Positions 6,809 through 15,490 of a stretch of DNA of 64,000 nucleotides are shown one piece after another. Origin of the DNA: Streptomyces sp. NRRL F-5135. GTDB lineage: Bacteria; Actinomycetota; Actinomycetes; Streptomycetales; Streptomycetaceae. The translations under genes were made by a program, and so were the position numbers. A model generated the notes under the pieces. The model searched no databases, had not been told where the DNA came from, and saw nothing but the letters and a program-made list of their open reading frames with translations. The stretch is from assembly GCF_000719775.1 (NCBI RefSeq), contig NZ_JOHR01000003.1, positions 248,001 to 312,000 on the forward strand. Reading direction: 5' to 3'. How positions within the stretch are numbered: the first letter of the stretch is position 1; each line of letters begins with the position of its first letter.

Positions 6809-9039
6809 GTTCCGCTACGCGCCAGAGCACCCGCGACGCCTACACGGTGGTGGGGGCGGGAGCCATCGGCGGCACCCTCGCCCACAGCCTGGCCAGGGCC
6901 GGACACCCGGTCCGTGTCATCGACACCGACACCGCGCACGTGGCCGCCGTCCAGGCGCACGGGCTGACGCTCGACCGGGGCGGGGAACGCAGCAGCGTCG
7001 CCGTCGAGGCGGCCACCCCCGACGCGTTCGACGGCCCCCTCCACCGGGTGCTGCTCGCGGTCAAGGCCCAGGCCACAAACGCCGCGCTGGACTGGATCGA
7101 GCCCCGGCTCGCCCCGGACGGCTGGGTCGTCTCCCTGCAGAACGGTTTCAACGAGGACCTGATAGCCCGGCGGATCGGCGCGGAGCGCACCGTCGCGGCC
7201 TTCGTCAACATCTTCGCCGATGTGATCGAACCCGGGGTGATCCGCGACGGCGGGGCCGGCGCGCTGGTCATCGGCGAACCCGGCGGCGCCCCGGTCTCCG
7301 CCCGGGTACGCGGCCTCGTCGCCGACCTCACCAGCTGGGGCCCGGCCGAGGCCGGCGACAACGTCGAGGGCTATCTCTGGGCCAAGGCGGGCTTCGGCGC
7401 CATGCTGGCCGCGACGGCGCTGGCCGACGCGCCGATGGCCGAACTGATCGACCGCCACGCACCCGCCATGCACGCGCTCGCCGCCGAGGTCTTCCAGGTG
7501 GCCGACGCGCTCGGCGTCACACTGGAGGCGTTCGACGCCTTCGAGCCCGAGGCGTTCCGGCGCGGCTCCGACCCGGCCCTGCGGCGCGCGGCCACCGGCC
7601 GGCTGACCGCGTGGCTGCGCACCCAGCCCAAGGACCGCAGCGGCATCTGGCGCGACCTCGCCGTACGCCGTCGGCCGGTCGAGGTGACCACGCACTACGC
7701 GGACGTCTTCGAGCAGGCCGAGCGGCACGGCATGGCGACACCGGTGCTGCGCGCCGTCATCGCGGGCCTGCGCGAACTGGAACGGGACCCCGGCCTGATG
7801 GCCGAGTCACGGCTGGACGCGCTGGACCGGCTGGCCACCGCGGCCACGCCCGTCGCCGCGTCCGGACCCGCGCTCGCGGGCCCCGACGCGAGGGCGGCCG
7901 AGAAGATCCGGGCCCACCTCGCCGCCCACCAGGACGAGATGGTCGCCGATCTCGCCGCGTACACCTCCCGGGAGAGCGCGAGCGACGACCCGGAGGCGCT
8001 GGCGGAGTGCCTGGCCTGGCTGCGCCACTGGCTCGACACGGCCCTCGGCACCGAATACACCGAAGAGGTGCGCCGGAGCCCGGGCGCGGCCGACGTCGTG
8101 ATCCGCCGCTACCCCGGTACGGGCGAGCGGCCGGTGCTGCTGCTCGCCCACTACGACACGGTGTGGCCCACCGGCACCCTGGCGACCTGGCCCTTCCACC
8201 GCGAGGGCGACCGGATCACCGGTCCCGGCGTGTTCGACATGAAGGCGGGGCTGGTGCAGGCGGTGTGGGCGCTGCGCGCCCTGGAGGCGGCCGGGCTGCC
8301 CCGTCCGGCGTGCACGCTGCTGCTCAACGGCGACGAGGAGACCGGCAGCCTCCACTCCAGCGAAACCATCGTCGCGGAGGCGCGCGCGAGCCGTGCCGCG
8401 CTGGTCTTCGAAGCCGCCGCCGACGGGGCCCTCAAGACGGCGCGCAAGGGTGTCGGGCTGTTCACCCTCACCGTCACCGGGCGGGAGGCGCACGCCGGCC
8501 TCGACCCCACGGCCGGCGCCAGCGCGGTGGAGGAACTCGCCCACCAGATCCTGCGGCTGGGCGCGCTGCGCGACAGCGCGGCGGGCACCTCCCTGAACGT
8601 CGGTGTGATCGGGGGCGGCACCCGCTCCAATGTCACGGCGGGCCGGGCGGTCGCCCACCTGGACGTACGCGTCGCCACCGCCGCCGAGCAGGAGCGGATC
8701 GGCGCGGCGCTGGCCGCCCTGCGGCCGGTCGACCCCCGTACGTCCCTCGAGGTCACCGGTGGCTGGAACCGGCCCGTGTTCGAACGGACCGAAGGCGTCG
8801 CGCGATTGGCCGGCCTGGCGCGCGACTGCGCTGCCCTGCTGGGCGAGGACCTCCGCGAGGCGGCGGTGGGCGGCGCGAGCGACGGCAACTTCGTCGTCGC
8901 CGCGGGGATTCCGGTCCTGGACGGCCTCGGCGCCCTGGGCGCCGGCGCCCACGCCCGCTCCGAACACACCACGGCCACCGGCCTGGTCGACCGTGCCGCG
9001 CTCGCGGCCGTGATCCTCACGGCGCTGGCCGGCTCCTGA
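6805..9039 (+). CDS. Fusion: ketopantoate-reductase-like (PanE/ApbA) domain + M20 carboxypeptidase domain
   Basis: This is one uninterrupted 744-residue frame. Residues about 12-338 form an ApbA/PanE-type 2-hydroxyacid dehydrogenase: Rossmann motif VGAGAIGG, LLAVKAQ, LQNGFNE and the WAKAGFG lysine segment, then the all-helical C-domain. After an Ala/Pro-rich linker (about 340-362) comes an M20 metallopeptidase of the carboxypeptidase G2 type. It has HYD (His449, Asp451), FDMKAG (Asp478) and GDEE (Glu511/Glu512) for a two-zinc site, and a dimerisation domain containing EAHAGLDP. The M20 half closely resembles the stand-alone enzyme at 35284-36507. The start overlaps the SDR stop. One polypeptide could hydrolyse an amide and reduce or oxidise the released oxo- or hydroxy-acid. 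The fusion is seen in the sequence; the reaction is inference. Confidence 0.88.
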   Translation: MSSATRQSTRDAYTVVGAGAIGGTLAHSLARAGHPVRVIDTDTAHVAAVQAHGLTLDRGGERSSVAVEAATPDAFDGPLHRVLLAVKAQATNAALDWIEPRLAPDGWVVSLQNGFNEDLIARRIGAERTVAAFVNIFADVIEPGVIRDGGAGALVIGEPGGAPVSARVRGLVADLTSWGPAEAGDNVEGYLWAKAGFGAMLAATALADAPMAELIDRHAPAMHALAAEVFQVADALGVTLEAFDAFEPEAFRRGSDPALRRAATGRLTAWLRTQPKDRSGIWRDLAVRRRPVEVTTHYADVFEQAERHGMATPVLRAVIAGLRELERDPGLMAESRLDALDRLATAATPVAASGPALAGPDARAAEKIRAHLAAHQDEMVADLAAYTSRESASDDPEALAECLAWLRHWLDTALGTEYTEEVRRSPGAADVVIRRYPGTGERPVLLLAHYDTVWPTGTLATWPFHREGDRITGPGVFDMKAGLVQAVWALRALEAAGLPRPACTLLLNGDEETGSLHSSETIVAEARASRAALVFEAAADGALKTARKGVGLFTLTVTGREAHAGLDPTAGASAVEELAHQILRLGALRDSAAGTSLNVGVIGGGTRSNVTAGRAVAHLDVRVATAAEQERIGAALAALRPVDPRTSLEVTGGWNRPVFERTEGVARLAGLARDCAALLGEDLREAAVGGASDGNFVVAAGIPVLDGLGALGAGAHARSEHTTATGLVDRAALAAVILTALAGS

Positions 9040-9174
9040 CGGCGCCGCCCGGGCCGGCCCGCCCACCCGCGACGAGCCGGCCCGGCACACCGAGCGCGTA
9101 CCGTTGCCCCCGGACACAGCACCGTCGGGCAACGTCCGTACCCGGCTGTGTATATGACTGGTTTTCAGGCCGTA

Positions 9175-9190
9175 GTCGAAGCGCTTCGAC
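9175..9190. promoter_or_regulatory. LacI-type operator O1 upstream of the xyloglucan-locus regulator
   Basis: GTCGAAGCGCTTCGAC is a perfect 16-bp palindrome 89 bases before the LacI start. It has the central CG typical of LacI operators. Near-identical sites occur at 9241, 19517 and 19702. Confidence 0.85.
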
Positions 9191-9240
9191 CCTTCTATGG
9201 ACAGGTCATAGGGGTGCGACCTAATGTCGTAGACAATCGC

Positions 9241-9255
9241 GTCGAAGCGCTTCAC
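9241..9255. promoter_or_regulatory. LacI-type operator O2, 24 bases before the lacI-like start
   Basis: GTCGAAGCGCTTCAC repeats the O1 palindrome with one change in the right arm. The centres of O1 and O2 are 66 bp apart. Together they imply autoregulation of the adjacent LacI gene. The rest of the 9040-9278 gap shows no gene. Confidence 0.8.
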
Positions 9256-9278
9256 CCCGGTCTGCCTTGGAGAGCTGA

Positions 9279-10304
9279 ATGGTCACCCTCGCCGATGTCG
9301 CTCAGCACGCCGGAGTCTCCGCCAGCACCGTGAGCTATGTCCTCAGCGGCAAGCGGTCCATCTCCGCCTCCACCCGCGCCCGGGTCGAGCGCAGCATCGA
9401 GCAGCTCGGCTACCACCCCAACGCCGGTGCCCGCGCGCTGGCCAGCAACCGGTCGAACATCATCGCCCTCATGGTGCCGCTGCGCACCGACATGTACGTG
9501 CCGGTGATGATGGAGATCGCCATCGCCGTCGCCACCACCGCCCGCACCTACGGCTACGACGTCCTGCTGCTCACCGGCGAGGAGGGCGCGGACGCCGTCC
9601 GGCGCATCGAGGGCAGCGCCCTGGCGGACGCGATGATCCTGATGGACGTGGAGCTGCACGACGACCGGCTGCCGCCGCTGCGTGCCGCGCGGCGGCCGGG
9701 GGTGCTGATCGGCCTGCCCGCCGAAACCGACGGCCTCAGCTGCGTCGACCTCGACTTCGCCGCGGCCGGCGCCCTGTGCGCCGAGCACCTGGCCGGGCTC
9801 GGACACCGGGAGATCGCCGTGATCGGTGAGGCCCCGGGCGTCTACGAACGGCTCACCGGCTTCGCCGAACGCACCCTGAGCGGACTGCGGGAACGCTGTG
9901 GCGAACTCGGCCTGCGGCTGCTCCACCGCCCGTGCGAGGGCAGTTACGCCTCGGTCTCCGCCACCGTGGGACGGATCTTCGACGAACGGCCCGGCACCAC
10001 CGCCTTCGTCGTCCAGAACGAGGCCGCCACCGACCCGCTGCTGGCCCTGCTGCGCCAGCAGCGCCGGGCGGTGCCCGAAGACGTCTCGGTCGTCGCCATC
10101 TGCCCGGACCAGGTGGCCGTACAGGCGTCGGTGCCGCTGACCTCGGTCGCCCTGCCGGCCCAGGAGATGGGCCGGCACGCGGTCGAGCAGGTCGTCGCGA
10201 AACTCGCCGGACGGGGCGGCGACGAGGTCGTCCTGCTGAAGCCGGAGCTGACCGTACGGGAGAGCGCGGGCCCCCGGGCCGTGGCCGGAGACCCGCTCCC
10301 GTGA
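9279..10304 (+). CDS. LacI-family repressor of the xyloglucan locus
   Basis: This 341-residue protein begins with a LacI HTH and hinge (TLADVAQHAGVSASTVSYVL, residues 3-22) and continues into a periplasmic-binding-protein-like sensor domain. GGAGAG at 9269-9274 is a good ribosome site. Two palindromes precede it and two more control the divergent importer and GH3 promoters of the same locus, so it most likely represses the whole set until a xyloglucan oligosaccharide binds. The core GCGCT is shared with the cellobiose repressor CebR site TGGGAGCGCTCCCA of Streptomyces, but the arms differ, which implies a separate regulon. Confidence 0.88.
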   Translation: MVTLADVAQHAGVSASTVSYVLSGKRSISASTRARVERSIEQLGYHPNAGARALASNRSNIIALMVPLRTDMYVPVMMEIAIAVATTARTYGYDVLLLTGEEGADAVRRIEGSALADAMILMDVELHDDRLPPLRAARRPGVLIGLPAETDGLSCVDLDFAAAGALCAEHLAGLGHREIAVIGEAPGVYERLTGFAERTLSGLRERCGELGLRLLHRPCEGSYASVSATVGRIFDERPGTTAFVVQNEAATDPLLALLRQQRRAVPEDVSVVAICPDQVAVQASVPLTSVALPAQEMGRHAVEQVVAKLAGRGGDEVVLLKPELTVRESAGPRAVAGDPLP

Positions 10305-10341
10305 CAGCCGGTCCATGAGGTCTTGACGTCTTGACGGTCTG

Positions 10342-11049
10342 TCAGCTTCCGTTCACCGAGAAGCTGTTGGTGCGGAAGTCCAGGCCGCCGGCGGACGAGG
10401 TGATCTCGTAGCCGAACTGGACGTCACCGATGGTCACGTTTCCCCACCAGCCCTTGGTGTCCTTGATCCACTTCAGGATGGGCAGGATGTCGACCGTACC
10501 GGCGGTGGAGTCCGAGGTGCGCAGGAACGAGAAGACCTCGTTGTTGCCGTTGTTCCCCTTGTACACGTTCCAGGTGTGACCGCCGAGGGTCGCCGTGCCC
10601 TGAGAGCTGCCCAGCGGGCCGACGGCTCCGTTGTAGTTCACCCAGAGCATGACCTCGTACTTGTAGTCCTTGTCCCAGATGTCGTACGACGAGTTGTACG
10701 CGCCCGCCGCCGGTACCGTGACGTTGTAGCCGCTCCTGAGCGAGGAGAGGGAGTTGATCGCCTTCCCGATCACCTTCTTCGCGTTGGGGTAGGACTTGAT
10801 GCCGCCGGTGTTCGGGTGGTTGGCCCACACGCCCCAGTCCGAGGAGGAGTTGGCCCAGATCGTCTGGGCACCGGCGCCGGAGCCCCAGATGTTGTTGTAC
10901 AGGATGTAGCCGTCGGAGGTGGTGTAGTTGCCCCACTGCTCCGAGGAGGACCAGACGGCCGCCTGGGCGGGGGCGGCGGCGAACCCGACCAGTGCGGCGA
11001 ACGCGGCGGCGGGGGCGAGCAGGCTCGTGTTCAGGATGCGATGCGCCAT
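10342..11049 (-). CDS. Secreted GH12 endo-beta-glucanase/xyloglucanase
   Basis: This 235-residue protein has a Sec signal peptide (to about residue 31, ending AQAA) followed by a single GH12 beta-jelly-roll domain. It has the typical aromatic cleft (EQWGNYTT, NNIWGS), the nucleophile glutamate in YEVMLWVNY and the acid/base glutamate in FGYEITSS. GH12 enzymes cut internal beta-1,4-glucosidic bonds in cellulose, mixed-linkage glucan or xyloglucan with retention. There is no cellulose-binding module. A GGAAGGA ribosome site precedes the ATG. It is the last gene of the minus-strand glycosidase series, and its neighbours suggest xyloglucan as the substrate. It is convergent with the LacI gene. 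Confidence 0.92.
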   Translation of the reverse strand: MAHRILNTSLLAPAAAFAALVGFAAAPAQAAVWSSSEQWGNYTTSDGYILYNNIWGSGAGAQTIWANSSSDWGVWANHPNTGGIKSYPNAKKVIGKAINSLSSLRSGYNVTVPAAGAYNSSYDIWDKDYKYEVMLWVNYNGAVGPLGSSQGTATLGGHTWNVYKGNNGNNEVFSFLRTSDSTAGTVDILPILKWIKDTKGWWGNVTIGDVQFGYEITSSAGGLDFRTNSFSVNGS

Positions 11050-11195
11050 GGTGTCCTTCCATGGGTGGGGGTGGTGCCACGGCCTCGGGAGAGACCGGGC
11101 CCGCCGGCCGGGGCCACACGGACCGTGGGGGAGCCGGCGGAGATCGGAGGCGGGCCGTGCGGCGGCCCCGTGCCGGTGGTTCACGAGCGCGCGGC

Positions 11196-13199
11196 TCACC
11201 CGCCGCCCGCGCGGGGCGCCGCCGGATCGGACGGCAGTTCGCGCAGCACCGCCACGCCGTACCGCTCCAGCTCCACCGCCCCGTCCACCGTCCGGCCGCC
11301 CAGCAACTCCCGGTGGCGGCCCGCCACCGGGGCGGTGACCGCCGTCGGGGCGTGGTTGAGCAGGAACAGGAGCTCCCCGCGGCGTACCGCCTCCACGCCC
11401 GCCGGCAGCCCGGCCAGCACCGGCCGTACCCCGGCGCCGTCCGCCGCCTCGGCCAGCAGCGCCCGTAGCGCGGCCGGCTCGGGCAGGGTCGAGACGTACC
11501 ACGCGCGCCCGTTGCGTACGACCGCGGGCAGCCCGGCGAGTTCGCCGTCGCGGTAGCGGGCGACGGGCTCGCCGGTCGAGAGCTCCAGCTCCTCGGACCA
11601 CAGGCCGGCCAGGAAGCCGTCGCACCGTACCTGCTCCCCGGCGGCCCGCGGCCACCATTCGTGGACGGTTCCGATGCCGAACAACTCCCGCAGGCGCGCG
11701 TCCATGCCGCCCGGCCGCACCCGGTCGTCCTCGTCCGCCACCCCGGTCAGGAAACCGCAGACGAGGGTGGACCCGTCGCGTACGTACCGCACCAGGTTCT
11801 CGATCGCCCGGTCACCCAGGAGATACAGGTGTGGTACGAGGATCAGCCGGTAACCGCTCAGGTCGTGATCGGGCCGGGCGAAGTCGACGGGGATGTTCGA
11901 CTCCCACAGCGCGCGGTGCCAGGCGCGTACGAGCTCGGTGTACTCCACCAGTTCCGACGGCCTGCCGTCCTGCTGGTCCGCCCACCAGGAGTCCCAGTCG
12001 TGCAGGACGACGACCTCGGCCGTGAGCGCGGTCCCCGCCACGTGGGGTCCCAGCGCGGCCAGCTCGGCGCCGATCCGCTTGACCTCCTGGAAGGCGCGCC
12101 CCCGCTCGCCCGCGTGGGAGAGCATCCCCGAGTGGAACTTCTCCGCGCCCTGCCGGGACTGGCGCCACTGGAAGTAGCAGATCACGTCCGCCCCGTGGGC
12201 CACGGACTGCAGCGACAGCAGCCGGTTCAGACCGCGGGGCTTGGGGTGGTTGACGCCCCGCCAGTTCACCGCGCCCGCGGCCTGCTCCATCAGGGCCCAC
12301 GGCCCGCGCGCCTGGGAGCGGGTCATGTCCCCGAGCATCGCGTTGTACTGCCCGCGGTACGGGTCCTTCGGGTCCGGGTAGACGTCGACCGAGACGACGT
12401 CCTCCCGCTCGGCCCACTTCCAGGCGTCCTGCCCGGACCACAGCGGCATGAAGTTCGTCGTGACCGGGACCCGGGGGCTGTGCCGGGCGACGATGTCGCG
12501 TTCGGCCTCGTAACACTCCAGCAGAGCGTCGGACGTGAAGCGCTTGAAGTCCAGCACCTGCCCCGGGTTCTTCGTGTACTGGGCCCGGCGCGGGGGGATG
12601 ATCTCCTCCCAGGAGTCGTAGCGCTGGCTCCAGAACGAGGTGCCCCAGGACTCGTTGAGCGCGTCGAGTGTGCCGTGCCGCGCGCGCAGCCAGCGCCGGA
12701 AGTGCCGGGCCGTCTCGTCGCACCAGCAGTGCGTGCAGTACTCGTTGTTGATGTGCCACATGGCCAGGGCCGGATGGCCGCCGTAGCGTCCGGCGAGGTC
12801 TTCGGCGAGGGCGGCGGCGTACCGGCGGTAGACCGGGGAGCTGGGGCAGAAGTGCTGCCGCGAGCCCCACCACACCGTCCTGCCGTCCTCGTCGCGTGGC
12901 AGCGTCTCGGGATGGAGGGATCCCATCCAGGGCGGCGGGGACGCCGTCGGCGTGGCCAGCACGACCCCGATGCCGGATCCGTGCAGCAGGTCCATCAGCC
13001 GGTCCAGCCAGCCGAAGTCCCGCACCCCGGGCCGGGGTTCGATCCTGGCCCAGGAGAAGACCCCGACGGTGACGGAGGTGACACCGGCCTCCTTCATCAG
13101 CCGCGCGTCCTCCGGCCAGATCTCCTCCGGCCACTGCTCGGGGTTGTAGTCACCGCCGAACAGCACGCGGCCACGGGTGGCGTCGGAGAGGGAGGGCAT
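11196..13199 (-). CDS. GH42 beta-galactosidase, cytoplasmic
   Basis: This 667-residue protein has the GH42 TIM barrel (GGDYNPEQWPEEIW, acid/base glutamate in HINNEYCTHC, nucleophile glutamate in ALMEQAAG). A cysteine cluster (CTHCWC) is of the zinc-binding type found in this family. A trimerisation domain and a beta C-domain follow. There is no signal peptide. Its ATG shares one base with the GH74 stop (TGATG), so the two are translationally coupled. In this setting it should remove galactose from imported xyloglucan oligosaccharides. A separate promoter for the following GH12 gene could sit in the 146-base gap after it. Confidence 0.92.
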   Translation of the reverse strand: MPSLSDATRGRVLFGGDYNPEQWPEEIWPEDARLMKEAGVTSVTVGVFSWARIEPRPGVRDFGWLDRLMDLLHGSGIGVVLATPTASPPPWMGSLHPETLPRDEDGRTVWWGSRQHFCPSSPVYRRYAAALAEDLAGRYGGHPALAMWHINNEYCTHCWCDETARHFRRWLRARHGTLDALNESWGTSFWSQRYDSWEEIIPPRRAQYTKNPGQVLDFKRFTSDALLECYEAERDIVARHSPRVPVTTNFMPLWSGQDAWKWAEREDVVSVDVYPDPKDPYRGQYNAMLGDMTRSQARGPWALMEQAAGAVNWRGVNHPKPRGLNRLLSLQSVAHGADVICYFQWRQSRQGAEKFHSGMLSHAGERGRAFQEVKRIGAELAALGPHVAGTALTAEVVVLHDWDSWWADQQDGRPSELVEYTELVRAWHRALWESNIPVDFARPDHDLSGYRLILVPHLYLLGDRAIENLVRYVRDGSTLVCGFLTGVADEDDRVRPGGMDARLRELFGIGTVHEWWPRAAGEQVRCDGFLAGLWSEELELSTGEPVARYRDGELAGLPAVVRNGRAWYVSTLPEPAALRALLAEAADGAGVRPVLAGLPAGVEAVRRGELLFLLNHAPTAVTAPVAGRHRELLGGRTVDGAVELERYGVAVLRELPSDPAAPRAGGG

Positions 13200-15433
13200 C
13201 AGGCGGGGTCTCCGTACTGGATGCCACGGCCGTTGGTGCCGAGGTACACCCGGCCGTGGACGCGGGGATCGCCGGTGATGGTCTCGCCGGTCCACCCCCA
13301 CTGGTGGGTGTCGTCGTTGACGCGGATCCAGCTGGCGCCCGTGTCGTCGGAGCGGTACACACCGACGAAGTTCTCCGTCGCGCCGGTCTGGAAGATCGCC
13401 GGGTAGGCGGCGCCCGGCGCGGCCTTGCCGAAGCCCAGCGCGTAACTGCCCCAGCAACTGGTCACCTTGGTGAAGGACGCACCGCCGTCGGTGGACCGGT
13501 ACAGGCCGTTCCACTTCGCCGAGAGCCACAGGTCGCCCGACCGGCCGGGGGCCGCGGCGATACGGAACTGGACGTCCCCCGACGGCAGTCCGCTCGCGCC
13601 GCGCGTGAACGTGGCACCCGAGTCCGTGGAGCGGTACACCGCGCCCGCGTCCGTGTCGTACACGTAGAAACGGGTGCGGTCCACCGGGTCCGCGACCGGC
13701 ACCGCGCCCCTGGGGAACGTGGTCACCTCGGCCCAGGACGCCCCGTTGTCGGTGGAGCGGAAGCCGGGGTGTTTCGTGCCGTCCCAGTGGACGAACGACC
13801 AGAGCAGGGTGGTGCCGTCGGCGCTCACCGCGATCGGTCCGGGGGCCGTGGACGCGATGGCGGGCTGCGCGGCGAAGGGCCGCCAGCTCCTGCCGCCGTC
13901 CGTGGAGTATGCCCCGTTGCCCTGGTCCCCCCAGCCGGCCCGGACGACGTACGCGGGCTTCAGCGGCGCCAGCGCCAGACCCGTGGCCGTGCCGAAGACC
14001 GGATTCGTGGCCATGCCGCGCGAGGGTGAGGCCGTCAGTGTGTCGTGGTACATCACACCGACATCACCGAGCCCGCTCAGCAGCGCCGCGCCCCCGGCGG
14101 GCGGTGCGACGAGCTGGCGTACGGCCGATTCCTCCAGGCCCCTGACCCACGGTGCCCAGCGCACCAGGTCGCGCGTCGCGTAGAGCGTGGCGCCCGTGCC
14201 GTACACGAGGTGCCGCGAATCGAACGGGTCGATCGCGACCGCCTGGATCCACCAGCCGAACTTCGGCGCGGAGCCGCCCCAGGTGAGGTAGGGCGTCTCG
14301 CGGACGTCGAGGACCGCGGTCTCCTTCAGGGACGTCCAGGTCCTGCCGCCGTCGGTGGAGCGGTACAGCGTGTCGACCGGTCCCCAGCGGTTGTTGGTGG
14401 AGACCACGACCGTGCCGGGGACCCGGGCGTCGACCGCCACGCCGCCGTAGCCGAAGGCGTCGCCGCCCGACGGCTTGAGGGGGGTCACCTCGGTCCACGC
14501 CCCGGTGGCGGTGTCCAGCCGGAACACGGCCCCGTCGGTCTGGTTGTTGGGGCCGGGAGTGTTGGCGTAGGTGACGTACAGACCGCGCGCGCCCGCGTCG
14601 TACGCCGCCCGGACCGGCACCCGGGTGGCCGCGGTGGCCGGCCGGCCCGGCACGGCCTGCCAGGTCACCCCGTCGCTCGTGCGGTACAGGGCGCCGCCAC
14701 CGTCGCCCCACCCCGCGTACACGGTCCGCTCGGCGGCCACCAGGAAGGTGATGCCCTGGCCGCTCCCGCTCGGCGCGGCGGGGAAGGACGCGGCGGCCCA
14801 GGTGGCGCCCCGGTCGGCGGAGCGGAGCAGCCCGTCGTGCCGGGTCCCCAGGTACAGCACGTCGCTGTCGCGGGGGTCCACGAGCAGGCGTTCGCCCGTG
14901 CCCCGCCCGTCCTCGTTGCCGCCGAGCTTCACCGTCAGGTCCGTCCGGCTGAACGTGGCGCCCCGGTCCGTGGACCGTAGCACCGCGCCGTTGCCCGCCC
15001 AGGACTGGGTGTACGCGCCGAGCGCGAGGTACACCCGGTCCGGGTTCGCCGGGTCCACGGCGATGGCCTCGACCCCGAGCAGGTGGTAGTCGTCCCAGCC
15101 GATGTGATCGGTCAGCGGCGTCCAGCGCTGGGCAGCCTCGTCCCAGCGGTAGGCGCCGCCGATGTCGGTACGGGCGTAGGCGAGCCCCTTGACCTTCGAG
15201 TGGAAGAGCACTCCGGTGACGAAGCCGGTACCGCCGATGGCGGCGGTGCGCCAGGTGTACGCCTGTGCCGCGGCCCCGCGCCCGGTGGCGGGCCGGGCCC
15301 CGGCCGAGATACCGGCGCCGGCGGGCGAGCCGGTCGCGGCGGCGGCCGGGCCGGTCAGGGCGAGGGCGGCCGCCGCCCCCGAGGCCGTGGCGAGCAGCGT
15401 ACGTCTGCTGTGGTTCCGGTCGTCGTCTGCCAT
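13199..15433 (-). CDS. Secreted GH74 xyloglucanase
   Basis: This 744-residue protein has a twin-arginine signal (SRRTLLATA) and the two seven-bladed propellers of GH74. Asp-box/BNR motifs of the type YRSTDGGxTW recur about a dozen times. The catalytic aspartate region ARTDIGGAYRW follows the signal, and GLGDVG in the middle is the likely second acidic site. GH74 enzymes cleave the xyloglucan backbone with inversion. No carbohydrate-binding module is attached. It lies in the operon after the importer permeases and is coupled to the GH42 gene, and it is the best evidence that the locus is for xyloglucan. Confidence 0.93.
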   Translation of the reverse strand: MADDDRNHSRRTLLATASGAAAALALTGPAAAATGSPAGAGISAGARPATGRGAAAQAYTWRTAAIGGTGFVTGVLFHSKVKGLAYARTDIGGAYRWDEAAQRWTPLTDHIGWDDYHLLGVEAIAVDPANPDRVYLALGAYTQSWAGNGAVLRSTDRGATFSRTDLTVKLGGNEDGRGTGERLLVDPRDSDVLYLGTRHDGLLRSADRGATWAAASFPAAPSGSGQGITFLVAAERTVYAGWGDGGGALYRTSDGVTWQAVPGRPATAATRVPVRAAYDAGARGLYVTYANTPGPNNQTDGAVFRLDTATGAWTEVTPLKPSGGDAFGYGGVAVDARVPGTVVVSTNNRWGPVDTLYRSTDGGRTWTSLKETAVLDVRETPYLTWGGSAPKFGWWIQAVAIDPFDSRHLVYGTGATLYATRDLVRWAPWVRGLEESAVRQLVAPPAGGAALLSGLGDVGVMYHDTLTASPSRGMATNPVFGTATGLALAPLKPAYVVRAGWGDQGNGAYSTDGGRSWRPFAAQPAIASTAPGPIAVSADGTTLLWSFVHWDGTKHPGFRSTDNGASWAEVTTFPRGAVPVADPVDRTRFYVYDTDAGAVYRSTDSGATFTRGASGLPSGDVQFRIAAAPGRSGDLWLSAKWNGLYRSTDGGASFTKVTSCWGSYALGFGKAAPGAAYPAIFQTGATENFVGVYRSDDTGASWIRVNDDTHQWGWTGETITGDPRVHGRVYLGTNGRGIQYGDPA

Positions 15434-15490
15434 GACGTCACCTTCCGTCGGTGGGGGTGCGAGCGGGTGACACGCGCGGCCGGGGCCCCA

